Of a stretch of 64,000 bases of DNA, positions 9,102 through 17,442 are shown piece after piece. The first letter of the stretch is position 1, and each line of letters begins with the position of its first letter. The notes below the pieces were generated by a model. It was not told the origin of the DNA. It saw nothing but the letters and a program-made list of their open reading frames with translations, and made no database searches. The stretch spans positions 1-64,000 of the forward strand of contig NZ_PYIX02000025.1 of NCBI RefSeq assembly GCF_003024515.2. Reading direction: 5' to 3'. A program made the position numbers and the translations under genes. This DNA is from Acinetobacter sichuanensis. Its GTDB lineage: Bacteria > Pseudomonadota > Gammaproteobacteria > Pseudomonadales > Moraxellaceae.

Positions 9102-10499
9102 TTAAAAAGAACCAAACATTGTGCCAAGCGTAATTACGCCTATTAATGCGATTAATGGAATAATCACAGCAATAATGAACATGTCATAGTAAGATTGTTT
9201 ATGTGTTAAACCACATAAAGCGATGATCGTAATAACAGCACCATTATGAGGAAGTGAGTCGAGTGCACCTGATGCCATAGAAGCGACCCGATGCATGAGC
9301 TCTGGAGAAATGGAAAATTGTTGCGCTAAATTCATATAAGTTTCACCCATTGTATTGAGTGCAATACTTAAACCACCAGAAGCCGAGCCTGTGATACCAG
9401 CCAGTACGTTAATGACAATCGCTTCGGAAATAAGCGGGTTATTGGGTGCAAGTCCGACTAAAAAATCACGTAAAATAATAAATCCTGCTAATGAAGCAAT
9501 GACAGAACCATAACCAACTTCAGAGGCAGTATTGAAAATCGGCAAAAATGATGAAGACACGCCTTGTTGTAAAGAATCTTTTAAATTTGCAATGTATTTC
9601 CAATTTAAAACAATGATCGTGAGGCAAGCAAGAATCAGTGCGCAAATGATTGCCCATAAACCAACAACAGAACTGAGAGAAGTATTCCCAAATTTATCCG
9701 TTGCTAAATAAGCAGTATCTAGATTTGGTAAAATAAGTTTAGTTAAAACAAGGTTGATAATGATAACGACAAAAATCGGAGTCATAGCAATCATTAAACT
9801 CGGACTTTCACTTTGCGTTAATTCCTTTGAATAATGATGACTTTCAACATGTTGACCATAACCTTCTTGGTTCAAATGTGCTGAATTAACACGTTTATTG
9901 AGCCACCACATACCTGAAAATAAAATAAAAATAGAGGCCAGAATTCCTAAACCTGGTGCTGCATATAAGTCTGTATTAAAAAATGGCATTGGAATCGCAT
10001 TTTGAATAGCAGGTGTACCAGGAAGTGCTGTCATGGTAAATGTAAGAGCACCTAATACAATGGCTGCTGGAATCAGACGTTTTGGAATACCTAACTCTTT
10101 AAATAATGCAGCTGCGATCGGAAATACTGCAAAACCAACTACAAATAATGACACACCGCCATAAGTTAAGATTGCACAAGATAATACAATCGATAACATG
10201 GCACGTTTATGCCCTAATTTTTCAACAAAAAAATTCGCAATTGTTTTTGCTGAACCTGAGTCATCCATTAATTTACCAAATACTGCTCCCAACAAAAATA
10301 AAGGGAAATATTTGATGATGTAACCGCCTAGACCTGTCATAAAAATTTGAGAATAAAAACCTAATACTTCGTGACTGAGTCCACTCCAAAGTACAGCAAA
10401 AAGTGCCAATAGTGGTGCAAGTATGATGACACTGTAGCCTCGATACGCTAAATACATCAGCAATATCAAAGACAGGATTATTCCGATAAGCCCGATCAT
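9102..10499 (-). CDS. GntP-family permease
   Basis: Polytopic inner-membrane transporter of the gluconate/hydroxy-acid H+ symporter family, about 465 residues with roughly 12 hydrophobic helices. The opening MIGLIGIILSLILLMYLAYRG and the GSASGGLSIALNTMG and SGALDSLPHNGAVI loops are typical. An in-frame start 42 bases further upstream exists, but it overlaps the palindromic operator; AGGACG placed eight bases before the ATG at 10499 favours the shorter form. It is first in an operon with an iron alcohol dehydrogenase and a semialdehyde dehydrogenase, so its cargo is likely a short hydroxy acid. Family members carry gluconate, idonate or 3-hydroxybutyrate; which applies is unknown. Confidence 0.9.
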   Translation of the reverse strand: MIGLIGIILSLILLMYLAYRGYSVIILAPLLALFAVLWSGLSHEVLGFYSQIFMTGLGGYIIKYFPLFLLGAVFGKLMDDSGSAKTIANFFVEKLGHKRAMLSIVLSCAILTYGGVSLFVVGFAVFPIAAALFKELGIPKRLIPAAIVLGALTFTMTALPGTPAIQNAIPMPFFNTDLYAAPGLGILASIFILFSGMWWLNKRVNSAHLNQEGYGQHVESHHYSKELTQSESPSLMIAMTPIFVVIIINLVLTKLILPNLDTAYLATDKFGNTSLSSVVGLWAIICALILACLTIIVLNWKYIANLKDSLQQGVSSSFLPIFNTASEVGYGSVIASLAGFIILRDFLVGLAPNNPLISEAIVINVLAGITGSASGGLSIALNTMGETYMNLAQQFSISPELMHRVASMASGALDSLPHNGAVITIIALCGLTHKQSYYDMFIIAVIIPLIALIGVITLGTMFGSF

Positions 10500-10529
10500 T
10501 GTTTTACGTCCTGTTTTTATAATATCCAT

Positions 10530-10554
10530 ATAATGATACATTTCGTATCATTAT
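10530..10554. promoter_or_regulatory. Perfect palindrome, putative IclR-type operator
   Basis: ATAATGATAC and GTATCATTAT form a perfect 10-bp inverted repeat around a 5-bp ATTTC spacer, just before the operon's first gene. The core TGATAC-N5-GTATCA recurs with two mismatches before the IclR-type gene at the other end of the cluster, which makes it the best operator candidate for that regulator. Confidence 0.65.
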
Positions 10555-10846
10555 TAATTTATATAGCGTAATTTTACATAAGTCAACAGCAACGATTGAC
10601 AACACTTCTAGGTATTAAAAAAATATCCAAAAATTATGTTAAGAAAGAACATATAACAGCGATTGAAATGTGTAATTAGTATATATTATATTGAAAAATA
10701 TGAATTAATTTGTATTTTAAAGATTGGGTATGATGTACTTAATCAGTTGAATCTTGTTGAATATTTTTCTTAAAATGAACACTTTTGATTGTTTTGAAGC
10801 ATAAGAGAGGAAAATAATCTCAAACTATATTTTTTGGATGATAAAA

Positions 10847-10872
10847 AAACCGAGTGCTTAGACTCGGTTTTT
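10847..10872 (-). terminator. Intrinsic terminator of fpr
   Basis: Perfect 9-bp stem AAACCGAGT / ACTCGGTTT with a six-base loop and, read on the minus strand, a following T7 tract. Confidence 0.88.
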
Positions 10873-10887
10873 ATATTGAAACAATAA

Positions 10888-11667
10888 TTATTTTTCTACA
10901 AATGCGCGTTCGATCACATAGTCACCTAACACACCCATTTTTGGTGATTCTTTAAGACCATGTTGGTCAAGTAAAGCTGCAACATCGTCAAGGAAAGCAG
11001 GGCTACCACATAACATTGCACGGTCAGTTTCAGGGTTGAAACGTGGTAAACCAATTTTTTCAAATAGTTGACCTGATTCAATTGCAGTAGTTACACGACC
11101 TTGCGTATGGAAGTCTTCACGTGTCACAGTTGGGTAATACACTAATTTTTCACGAATACCTAATTCTTGGAAAAACTCGTGATTTGGAAGTTCATCTAAG
11201 ATTAGATCTTGATAAGCTAGTTCTGAAATAAAACGTGTGCCGTGAACAACAATGATTTTTTCAAAGCGTTCATAAGTTTCAGGGTCACGAATCGTTGACA
11301 AAAACGGTGCAAGACCTGTGCCTGAAGAAAGAAGATATAAATTTTTACCCGGATTTAAATCATCAAGAACTAATGTTCCTGTTGGTTTTTTTGAAATAAG
11401 GATATCATCGCCGACTTTTACTTTTTGTAAAATTGAAGTTAAAGGACCATCTGGTACTTTAATAGAGAAAAACTCTAACTCTTCTTCGTAGTTAGCACTT
11501 GCAATAGAATAAGCACGCATTAAAGGCTTACCATTGACTTCAAGTCCAATCATCACAAATTGACCATTTTTAAAACGTAAAGTGGTATCACGTGTTGTTT
11601 TAAAACTGAATAATGTGTCATTCCAGTGGTGTACGTGAGTAATCTTTTCGACGTTGAAAGCAGCCAT
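10888..11667 (-). CDS. fpr: Ferredoxin--NADP(+) reductase
   Basis: Cytoplasmic FAD enzyme passing electrons between NADPH and ferredoxin or flavodoxin, with roles in oxidative-stress defence and Fe-S cluster repair. The 259 residues carry the FAD motif RAYSIAS, the NADP-binding SSGTGLAPFLS and the C-terminal DYVIERAFVEK typical of the Azotobacter/Pseudomonas FprA subclass rather than the Trp-ending E. coli enzyme. A TTG four codons upstream is possible, but the ATG (MAAFNVEK) is preferred. It is single, with its own terminator. Confidence 0.95.
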   Translation of the reverse strand: MAAFNVEKITHVHHWNDTLFSFKTTRDTTLRFKNGQFVMIGLEVNGKPLMRAYSIASANYEEELEFFSIKVPDGPLTSILQKVKVGDDILISKKPTGTLVLDDLNPGKNLYLLSSGTGLAPFLSTIRDPETYERFEKIIVVHGTRFISELAYQDLILDELPNHEFFQELGIREKLVYYPTVTREDFHTQGRVTTAIESGQLFEKIGLPRFNPETDRAMLCGSPAFLDDVAALLDQHGLKESPKMGVLGDYVIERAFVEK

Positions 11668-11772
11668 TAAAGGTCTCAATAAATTATCAAATTAGAACAG
11701 CTTACTATTCTAATCTAAAATCATTCTCGATAAACTGAATATATTTAATTGAGCTTATCAGAAAAAGTGATT

Positions 11773-12492
11773 ATGACTGAGTTGACTTTGCCTATTATTG
11801 GTTATATGCATTCTCCTTACAAGGAAAAATTTGGTATTCCACGCCAACCAAATTTGGTACAAGTTGAATCTTATATCGAGATGCTTGCACCTTATAATGA
11901 TCTTTTAGCCTTTGAAGGAATTGAAGAATTTAGTCATTTATGGCTGGTTTGGCAATTTCATGAAAATAAGAATATAGAAGAAAATCAAAAATTTAGACCA
12001 CAAGTTCGTCCGCCACGTTTAGGGGGGAACAAAAAAATAGGCGTGTTTGCAACACGCAGTATGTATCGTCCTGCACCTATAGGTTTGTCGGTCGTACAAC
12101 TTAAAAAAGTGGAAAAAGTAGGAAAATCGGTGCGTATTTATTTAACAGGAAGTGACCTATTAGAAGGCACACCGATCATTGATATCAAGCCTTATATTCA
12201 ATATTCAGATGCTCTGATGAATGCGACGAGTGGTTATGCACAACAAGAGCCGATCAGAAAAAAAGTTGTTTGGTCTGAAAATGTACAATTAACTTTAGAA
12301 AACTTATTGAAAACTCAGAAAATTACAGCACAAACGCAATATGAACTTGAACAAGTGCTGTCTTTAGACCCACGTCCAGCCTATCAAGAAGATGAATCAC
12401 GTGTGTATAAAATGAAATTTTCTAATTTAGATGTGAGCTTTAAGGTCAGCCAAGTAGATGTTGAAATTATTGAGGTGCAAGTCTTAGCCTGA
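11773..12492 (+). CDS. trmO: tRNA (N6-threonylcarbamoyladenosine(37)-N6)-methyltransferase TrmO
   Basis: SAM-dependent methyltransferase that adds a methyl group to t6A37 in tRNA-Thr, converting it to m6t6A and improving anticodon reading. The N-terminal TsaA/VirR-like beta-barrel domain is clear: IGYMHSPYKEKFGIPRQP near the start, HLWLVWQFHEN, and the signature RPPRLGGNKKIGVFATRS followed by RPAPIGLS. A C-terminal region with DPRPAYQ completes the bacterial form at about 239 residues. A TTG eight codons upstream is in frame, but the ATG before TELTLPIIGY is more plausible. It faces the next gene, and a long inverted repeat joins their 3' ends. Confidence 0.93.
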   Translation: MTELTLPIIGYMHSPYKEKFGIPRQPNLVQVESYIEMLAPYNDLLAFEGIEEFSHLWLVWQFHENKNIEENQKFRPQVRPPRLGGNKKIGVFATRSMYRPAPIGLSVVQLKKVEKVGKSVRIYLTGSDLLEGTPIIDIKPYIQYSDALMNATSGYAQQEPIRKKVVWSENVQLTLENLLKTQKITAQTQYELEQVLSLDPRPAYQEDESRVYKMKFSNLDVSFKVSQVDVEIIEVQVLA

Positions 12493-12520
12493 TTTTTTTA
12501 CACAAGATTTCATTAGAAAC

Positions 12521-12889
12521 TTATAGAAATAAAATATTGAGATCTTGTGTAAATGGTTGCATGTCTAAGCTACCAATCGCACCTAGATCTAAACAATATA
12601 AAGTCAAATCATTTTCGATATTGGAAATGAAATATCCCTGATCACCTTCTTGTCCAATCATTAAATAATGAGGCTCATGAACTTGGATTTGGTAGGTTTT
12701 ATTACGTTCAATGAGGTCAAAAGCATTATAAAAACAAATAAAAACATCTTCTTCATTCTCTTTACATTCAACTTCAAAAATAGCTTGGTCTTGAATAATA
12801 TGAATTAGAACTTTTTGATAATATAAGGGGAGCGTATATTTCCAATAATCTTCAATTTTTTTAATATGACTTAATATAGCATGATGCAT
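12521..12889 (-). CDS. Hypothetical protein, SMI1/KNR4 (SUKH)-like
   Basis: A 122-residue cytosolic protein. The C-terminal half (HYLMIGQEGDQGYFISNI, then LYCLDLGAIG) has the strand order and phrasing of the SUKH/SMI1-KNR4 fold, which includes many toxin-immunity proteins. There is no toxin gene nearby, so an immunity role is only a family-based suggestion. Its last codons take part in a 12-bp inverted repeat with DNA just after trmO. Function unknown. Confidence 0.7.
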   Translation of the reverse strand: MHHAILSHIKKIEDYWKYTLPLYYQKVLIHIIQDQAIFEVECKENEEDVFICFYNAFDLIERNKTYQIQVHEPHYLMIGQEGDQGYFISNIENDLTLYCLDLGAIGSLDMQPFTQDLNILFL

Positions 12890-13006
12890 ATTTAACCTTC
12901 AGTGTTTGTGTGATTTAACCGATGATCTCATGATTTAAAACATTTATTGGATTATGAACCAAAAACTGCCAATAGATTGAAGCTCTATTTAATTATCAAA
13001 TATTTT

Positions 13007-13042
13007 AGGCTTCTTTCTAGATGACTTAATTCAAAGAAGCCT
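13007..13042 (-). terminator. Hairpin downstream of thiM
   Basis: AGGCTTCTTT and AAAGAAGCCT form a perfect 10-bp stem with a 16-base loop, immediately after the thiM stop codon. The T tract on the thiM-coding strand is poor, so termination there may be inefficient. Confidence 0.5.
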
Positions 13043-13054
13043 TTTAGCATTAAA

Positions 13055-13903
13055 TTATTTTAAAACTTCAAAGTCGGCATATTCATAAATTTTTTCAGCA
13101 TTTATTTCATAAATTGCATCTAGAAATGCCACATTAAAACTGCCTACAGATTGCGTTTTTTCAAAAGCGAGTTTACCTGCAATAGCAAAATGGATATGTG
13201 CTGCTAATGCTGCTAATGTGGGCGTTGTAACAGCACCATAGGCTGCAATTAAGGCACCTAAAGCACAACCTGTTGCAGTCACTTTGGGTTGTAAATAACT
13301 GCCACCATTGACTTTAATGGTGATGTCTAATTCTTTTGATAAAATAAAATCAGACTCGCCTGAGATTGCAACACATTCGGTACATTCTAAAAGTGTTAAG
13401 GCGGTTTGATAAACATCATCACTTGCAAGCGTACTATCTACACCTTTGGATTGTACTTGATTTCCTGCTAGCGTACTGATTTCTGAAGCATTACCGCGAA
13501 TAATCGTGGGTTTTAATAAAACAAGTTGATCGACCATTTCGCTACGCCACTTTAAAAATGTACCATAACCGACAGGGTCAAGTACCCAAGGCATTGCTTT
13601 GATTTGAGCAGTTTGAGCAGCAATTTTCATTGCTTGCATTTGTTCTGTTGTTGGCGTACCAAGATTTATACTTAGGGCTGAGGCAATATTTGCAAAACTT
13701 TCAGCTTCAAAAGGGTTGTCAATCATGGCAGGAGAAGCTCCTGCGGCAAGTAGAACATTTGCAACATAATTAGCTGCAACACTATTGGTAATACAGTGAA
13801 CCAAGGGTTGTTGTGTATGTAGTAATGTCCAAGCTTCGATCACTTTCTCAAGTAAAGTTTCTGTTTGAATGGATTGTGCAGAAATATTTTCAAGCTGATT
13901 CAT
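13055..13903 (-). CDS. thiM: Hydroxyethylthiazole kinase
   Basis: Thiamine-salvage kinase that phosphorylates 4-methyl-5-(2-hydroxyethyl)thiazole. The 282 residues show the substrate-binding HCITNSVAANYVANVLLAAG, the MPWVLDPVGYG segment and the ATP/active-site VTATGCALGAL with Cys213 at the position of the conserved catalytic cysteine. Neither thiD nor thiE is adjacent, and no thiamine-pyrophosphate riboswitch motif is evident in the leader. It begins only nine bases after a zinc-ribbon protein gene and is presumably translated from the same mRNA. Confidence 0.94.
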   Translation of the reverse strand: MNQLENISAQSIQTETLLEKVIEAWTLLHTQQPLVHCITNSVAANYVANVLLAAGASPAMIDNPFEAESFANIASALSINLGTPTTEQMQAMKIAAQTAQIKAMPWVLDPVGYGTFLKWRSEMVDQLVLLKPTIIRGNASEISTLAGNQVQSKGVDSTLASDDVYQTALTLLECTECVAISGESDFILSKELDITIKVNGGSYLQPKVTATGCALGALIAAYGAVTTPTLAALAAHIHFAIAGKLAFEKTQSVGSFNVAFLDAIYEINAEKIYEYADFEVLK

Positions 13904-13912
13904 ATTCAGTCC

Positions 13913-15094
13913 TTACTGAGTAAAGTAATGGTCTTGGTGTTTACAACGATTACAAAATGTCGAAATTGAGTTGTTGGCATCATATTCGATACTTAATTCT
14001 GTAGAGCCACAGTGCATACAATTAAATTTTGAAAAAAACTCCATACGCGGTTTGATATTATGCCAAATATGCTGAATCGTTTGAGCAATATAATTTTCAT
14101 CTAATTTAATAAATTGGAATAAAAATATTTCACTCATACGACTGAATTTTAAATCGAATGGACGAGGTAAGGTTGAAATTTCAAATTTTCTTTCAATCGA
14201 TGTTCGACGATATTCTTCAAGGGTTTTACGGAGTTTGTTGGTATTATTAAAATCTGTATTTTGAAGATCAAGCGCATTATTTTGTTGGTGTAAATAATCT
14301 AATGCAGTTTGAATCATATAATAAATTTGACCTAAGGATAAATAGTTTAATAAATAATCGCAATAATCCTTAAATTTTTTATTTCCTGAAAATTTAACAC
14401 CTAATCTTTTACAATAATATTGAGTAAATTCAACAATTTCATTATAAAAAATAATGAATAGCGTATTTTTTACTTCTTCAGCTTGTTGAAATGGTGCACC
14501 ATATTTAAAATCTTCAAAAAACCATTGTCTTAATCTTTGATAAATTGTATATAGTGATGGTTCTAAAAAGCGGTCAACTCGAACATCAAGATAATAGCTA
14601 TTGTCATCATCTTTTAAAGTGACCATTCTTCTTTTACTAATCACATGATATTTTTCAAGCCGATAGAGAATTGTACTTTGTAGAGAATAAGTCGAGGCTA
14701 ATTTTTCCCATTTTAATTTTTCAAAATTAATAAACTCATGCTCAAAATAATCATTATGCATAGTTTTTTCTAAAACAGAGAGCAAAAATAATTTATCAAT
14801 TAAATATAAACTTGAAAGTGGACGTATATTTAAAACCTTTTTATGGTTTGGACTAGCTTCATCTTTAGATGAAAGCAAATTTTGCGAACAGTTTTGACAG
14901 GTACACTGCATCGCATCTGATTCAGATATTTTATGTTCACAATGTGTGCACTCAAAATATTCTAAAGGAACATCATTGAGTTCAGCTGAAACGAGAAACA
15001 TAGAGGCTTTACAAAGAGGACAAAAACTACTTTCATCATGTTCTTTTTGTAGAATTAGGAGCGCCATAATTAATCTAAATGCTAAAGTTGACAT
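13913..15094 (-). CDS. Zinc-ribbon hypothetical protein
   Basis: A 393-residue protein with cysteine clusters at both ends and a long, Tyr/Phe-rich alpha-helical middle. N-terminal pairs are CPLC (25, 28), CTHC (49, 52) and CTCQNC (64, 66, 69); the C-terminal ribbon is CMHC (359, 362) and CNRC (381, 384). This looks like two zinc ribbons flanking a helical domain, a layout seen in nucleic-acid-binding or stress-related proteins, but I recognise no family. No membrane segment. An internal ATG (MALLILQ) nine codons in is an alternative start. It is probably co-transcribed with thiM, nine bases downstream. Confidence 0.8.
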   Translation of the reverse strand: MSTLAFRLIMALLILQKEHDESSFCPLCKASMFLVSAELNDVPLEYFECTHCEHKISESDAMQCTCQNCSQNLLSSKDEASPNHKKVLNIRPLSSLYLIDKLFLLSVLEKTMHNDYFEHEFINFEKLKWEKLASTYSLQSTILYRLEKYHVISKRRMVTLKDDDNSYYLDVRVDRFLEPSLYTIYQRLRQWFFEDFKYGAPFQQAEEVKNTLFIIFYNEIVEFTQYYCKRLGVKFSGNKKFKDYCDYLLNYLSLGQIYYMIQTALDYLHQQNNALDLQNTDFNNTNKLRKTLEEYRRTSIERKFEISTLPRPFDLKFSRMSEIFLFQFIKLDENYIAQTIQHIWHNIKPRMEFFSKFNCMHCGSTELSIEYDANNSISTFCNRCKHQDHYFTQ

Positions 15095-15309
15095 GAGTAT
15101 AAAATTTTATGTCATAGAATGCTAATTTTCACTTTGAGTATGGAGAAGTGTTGAATGATCAAAAAAATCAAAAACTATTTTTTATAATATGGGTTTTAGA
15201 AAGCGGGTTAGAAACGTTAAAAAATGCGTGTTATGTTCATTGATGATAAGTGATTTTTATTGCTATTTTTAGTTGAAAAATCACATTTACAACTGAATAA
15301 GTATCAACT

Positions 15310-15337
15310 AAAAGCCTCACGTTGATATAAGGCTTTT
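15310..15337 (-). terminator. Intrinsic terminator of the small exported protein gene
   Basis: AAAAGCCT / AGGCTTTT stem of 8 bp with a 12-base loop just downstream of the stop codon on the minus strand. Confidence 0.7.
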
Positions 15338-15350
15338 AATTGATTTAAAC

Positions 15351-15530
15351 TTATTTTGCAGCTTCTTCAGTTGCTACAACTGCACTAGCAGAAGCTTCTG
15401 AAACAACGACAGTTTCTTGAGCAACAGCTTCAGTCGCAGCAGGTGTTTCTGCTTGATTTTCAGCAGCAATAGCAATTGCACATTGTGTAGAAATGAGAGC
15501 AGCAAGACAAAGCTTAGATACAGTTTTCAT
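15351..15530 (-). CDS. Small Ala/Glu-rich exported protein, 59 aa
   Basis: An ATG preceded by AAGGAT at five-base spacing opens MKTVSKLCLAALISTQCAIA, a convincing signal peptide with a probable cleavage site after AIA-IAA. The mature part (about 37 residues) is almost only Ala, Glu, Thr, Val and Ser, low-complexity and acidic. It is followed by its own terminator. Composition resembles the Ala/Glu/Pro-rich lipoprotein encoded on the other strand nearby. No family recognised; a small periplasmic or surface-associated protein is likely. Confidence 0.75.
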   Translation of the reverse strand: MKTVSKLCLAALISTQCAIAIAAENQAETPAATEAVAQETVVVSEASASAVVATEEAAK

Positions 15531-15908
15531 GTATAATCCTTAAAAAAATAAGTTTAAAACGAGATTCCGAACTTTAAAGAAGAAAATATGTTTAATGTGT
15601 TGTGATATGTGATTTTTATGTAAGTAAAATACGTGAAAATTAACATAATATTTGATGTTTAATGCATTTTTAAAAATTTATGTGATATGTGTAAAGTATA
15701 AGCAAAGTGTACCAGAGTAAACAGTTATAAATTGACAATGTGTAAATGGCTTAAAATAAACAGCAATCACAGACTGTTGAGCACTTATTGAAAGTTATTA
15801 AATAAAAGTGACATAAAGCACAATGGTTTATTCACTTTTTAGTCATGAAAATGAAATATATCTGAAATAAACTGAGTGCTATTAAATCACCCGTTGTGGA
15901 AAAATGTG
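15531..15908. other. Divergent intergenic region
   Basis: AT-rich DNA between two divergent small exported-protein genes. It should hold both promoters; no gene, repeat or clear regulatory motif could be supported. Confidence 0.45.
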
Positions 15909-16193
15909 ATGAAATTAAATCTTGCACTTGCTGTACTTCTTATCGCTCCTTTAACTTTAGTTGCTTGTTCAAAACAAGAAAAAGCACCTGCTGCTGAGCA
16001 AGGTTCAAGTTCTGCCGCGGTTGCACCTGAAGCGACTTCAGAAAAAGTAACGCCAGAACAACAAGCAGCGATTGATGCATTGGATCAACCTGTATTAGAT
16101 GAAAAAAATACAGATGTTCCTGCTGAGAAAGCCAATGCACCAGCAGATGCGGCAACACCTGAAGCAGCTGAAGAACCTGCAAAAGCTCAATAA
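15909..16193 (+). CDS. Small Ala/Glu/Pro-rich lipoprotein
   Basis: Starting at the ATG of MKLNLALAVLLIAPLTLVAC gives a textbook lipoprotein signal with lipobox LVAC and Cys20 as the modified residue. The mature 75 residues are disordered-looking and rich in Ala, Glu, Pro and Gln (AAEQGSSSAAVAPEATSEK). An upstream frame extension from 15876 is less likely because it would push the signal peptide inward. No catalytic domain is visible. A strong terminator follows, then the aldolase gene. Function unknown. Confidence 0.8.
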   Translation: MKLNLALAVLLIAPLTLVACSKQEKAPAAEQGSSSAAVAPEATSEKVTPEQQAAIDALDQPVLDEKNTDVPAEKANAPADAATPEAAEEPAKAQ

Positions 16194-16220
16194 TTTAAAT
16201 CGCTTTGTTGTTATTTGTTA

Positions 16221-16250
16221 AAAGTCCCTGCATTTGCAGGGCTTTTTTTT
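16221..16250 (+). terminator. Intrinsic terminator
   Basis: Stem CCCTGC / GCAGGG with ATTT loop, extended by AAAG/CTTT around a bulged T, then T8. Confidence 0.9.
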
Positions 16251-16323
16251 GAAATAGTCAATATTGTTGCTGAATTGAAACAAATCACAGGGTAGAATAT
16301 GCCACATTACCTGGGAGGATATT

Positions 16324-17361
16324 ATGGCTCTTATTTCATTGCGCCAGCTCTTGGATCATGCCGGTGAACACAATTACGGCGTTCCAGCGTTTAACGTAAA
16401 CAACTTAGAACAAATGCGTGCAATCATGTTAGCCGCAGATGAAACAAATTCACCTGTAATCGTGCAAGCTTCGGCAGGTGCGCGTAAATATGCAGGTGCT
16501 CCATTCTTACGTCACCTTATTTTGGCAGCGATTGAAGAATGGCCACATATTCCAGTGGTAATGCATCAAGATCATGGTACAGACCCTGATGTATGTCAAC
16601 GTTCAATCCAATTAGGCTTTTCATCAGTGATGATGGATGGTTCTTTGGGTGCAGATGGTAAAACACCAACATCTTATGAATATAATGTTGATGTCACTCG
16701 TCGTACAGTTCAAATGGCACATGCATGTGGTGTTTCTGTTGAGGGTGAAATTGGTTGTTTGGGTAGCCTTGAAACAGGTATGGCGGGTGAAGAAGATGGC
16801 GTAGGCGCAGAAGGCGTACTTGACCATTCACAACTTCTCACTTCTGTTGAAGAAGCTCGTAGCTTTGTTGCAGATACTAATGTTGATGCGCTTGCAATTG
16901 CAGTAGGTACTTCACACGGTGCGTACAAATTTACACGTCCACCTACAGGCGACATTTTGGCAATTGACCGTATTAAAGAAATTCATGCGGCACTTCCAAA
17001 TACACACCTTGTAATGCACGGTTCAAGCTCTGTGCCACAAGAATGGTTGGCTGTGATTAATCAATACGGCGGCGACATCAAAGAAACTTATGGTGTTCCT
17101 GTTGAACAATTGGTTGAAGCAATCAAACACGGTGTACGTAAAATCAACATCGATACAGATTTACGTTTAGCATCTACAGGCGCAATGCGTCGCATGATGG
17201 CTGAACAACCAAGTGAATTTGATCCACGTAAATTCTTTGCAAAAACTGTAGATGCGATGAAACAAATCTGTGTAGATCGTTATACAGCATTTGGTACAGC
17301 GGGTAATGCAGATAAGATTCGTCCAATTTCTTTAGAGAAAATGGTTGAACGTTATAAATAA
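16324..17361 (+). CDS. fba: Class II fructose-bisphosphate aldolase
   Basis: Zinc-dependent glycolytic and gluconeogenic aldolase splitting fructose-1,6-bisphosphate into two triose phosphates. The 345-residue Calvin-type (class IIB) form carries [10 protein letters not shown] with Asp83 as acid/base and His84 as zinc ligand, the Glu-rich [10 protein letters not shown], the [10 protein letters not shown] zinc-ligand loop and the phosphate-binding [16 protein letters not shown] lies ideally before the ATG, in line with high expression. It stands between its own terminator and that of the lipoprotein gene. In an Acinetobacter-like host lacking 6-phosphofructokinase its main role would be gluconeogenic, which is inferred from genus knowledge. 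Confidence 0.97.
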   Translation: MALISLRQLLDHAGEHNYGVPAFNVNNLEQMRAIMLAADETNSPVIVQASAGARKYAGAPFLRHLILAAIEEWPHIPVVMHQDHGTDPDVCQRSIQLGFSSVMMDGSLGADGKTPTSYEYNVDVTRRTVQMAHACGVSVEGEIGCLGSLETGMAGEEDGVGAEGVLDHSQLLTSVEEARSFVADTNVDALAIAVGTSHGAYKFTRPPTGDILAIDRIKEIHAALPNTHLVMHGSSSVPQEWLAVINQYGGDIKETYGVPVEQLVEAIKHGVRKINIDTDLRLASTGAMRRMMAEQPSEFDPRKFFAKTVDAMKQICVDRYTAFGTAGNADKIRPISLEKMVERYK

Positions 17362-17385
17362 TTATTATTAGATTATTTATAAAAT

Positions 17386-17412
17386 AAAAGCCCACATTTT
17401 GTGGGCTTTTTC
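17386..17412 (+). terminator. Intrinsic terminator of fba
   Basis: Perfect 10-bp stem AAAAGCCCAC / GTGGGCTTTT with ATTTT loop and a T-rich tail. Confidence 0.92.
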
Positions 17413-17442
17413 TTGAACTAAAAATGGAATAAAAGGATCGTA

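Larger units (their letters stand above)
10500..10887. other. Gene-free region between permease operon and fpr
   Basis: Contains the operator-like palindrome of the permease operon at one end and the terminator of the ferredoxin reductase gene at the other. The remaining AT-rich bases show no gene I can support. Confidence 0.5.

Noticed and set aside
13904..15350. TPP riboswitch for thiM
   Set aside because: I looked for the CTGAGA-type thi-box on the minus strand upstream of thiM and of the zinc-ribbon gene and found none.
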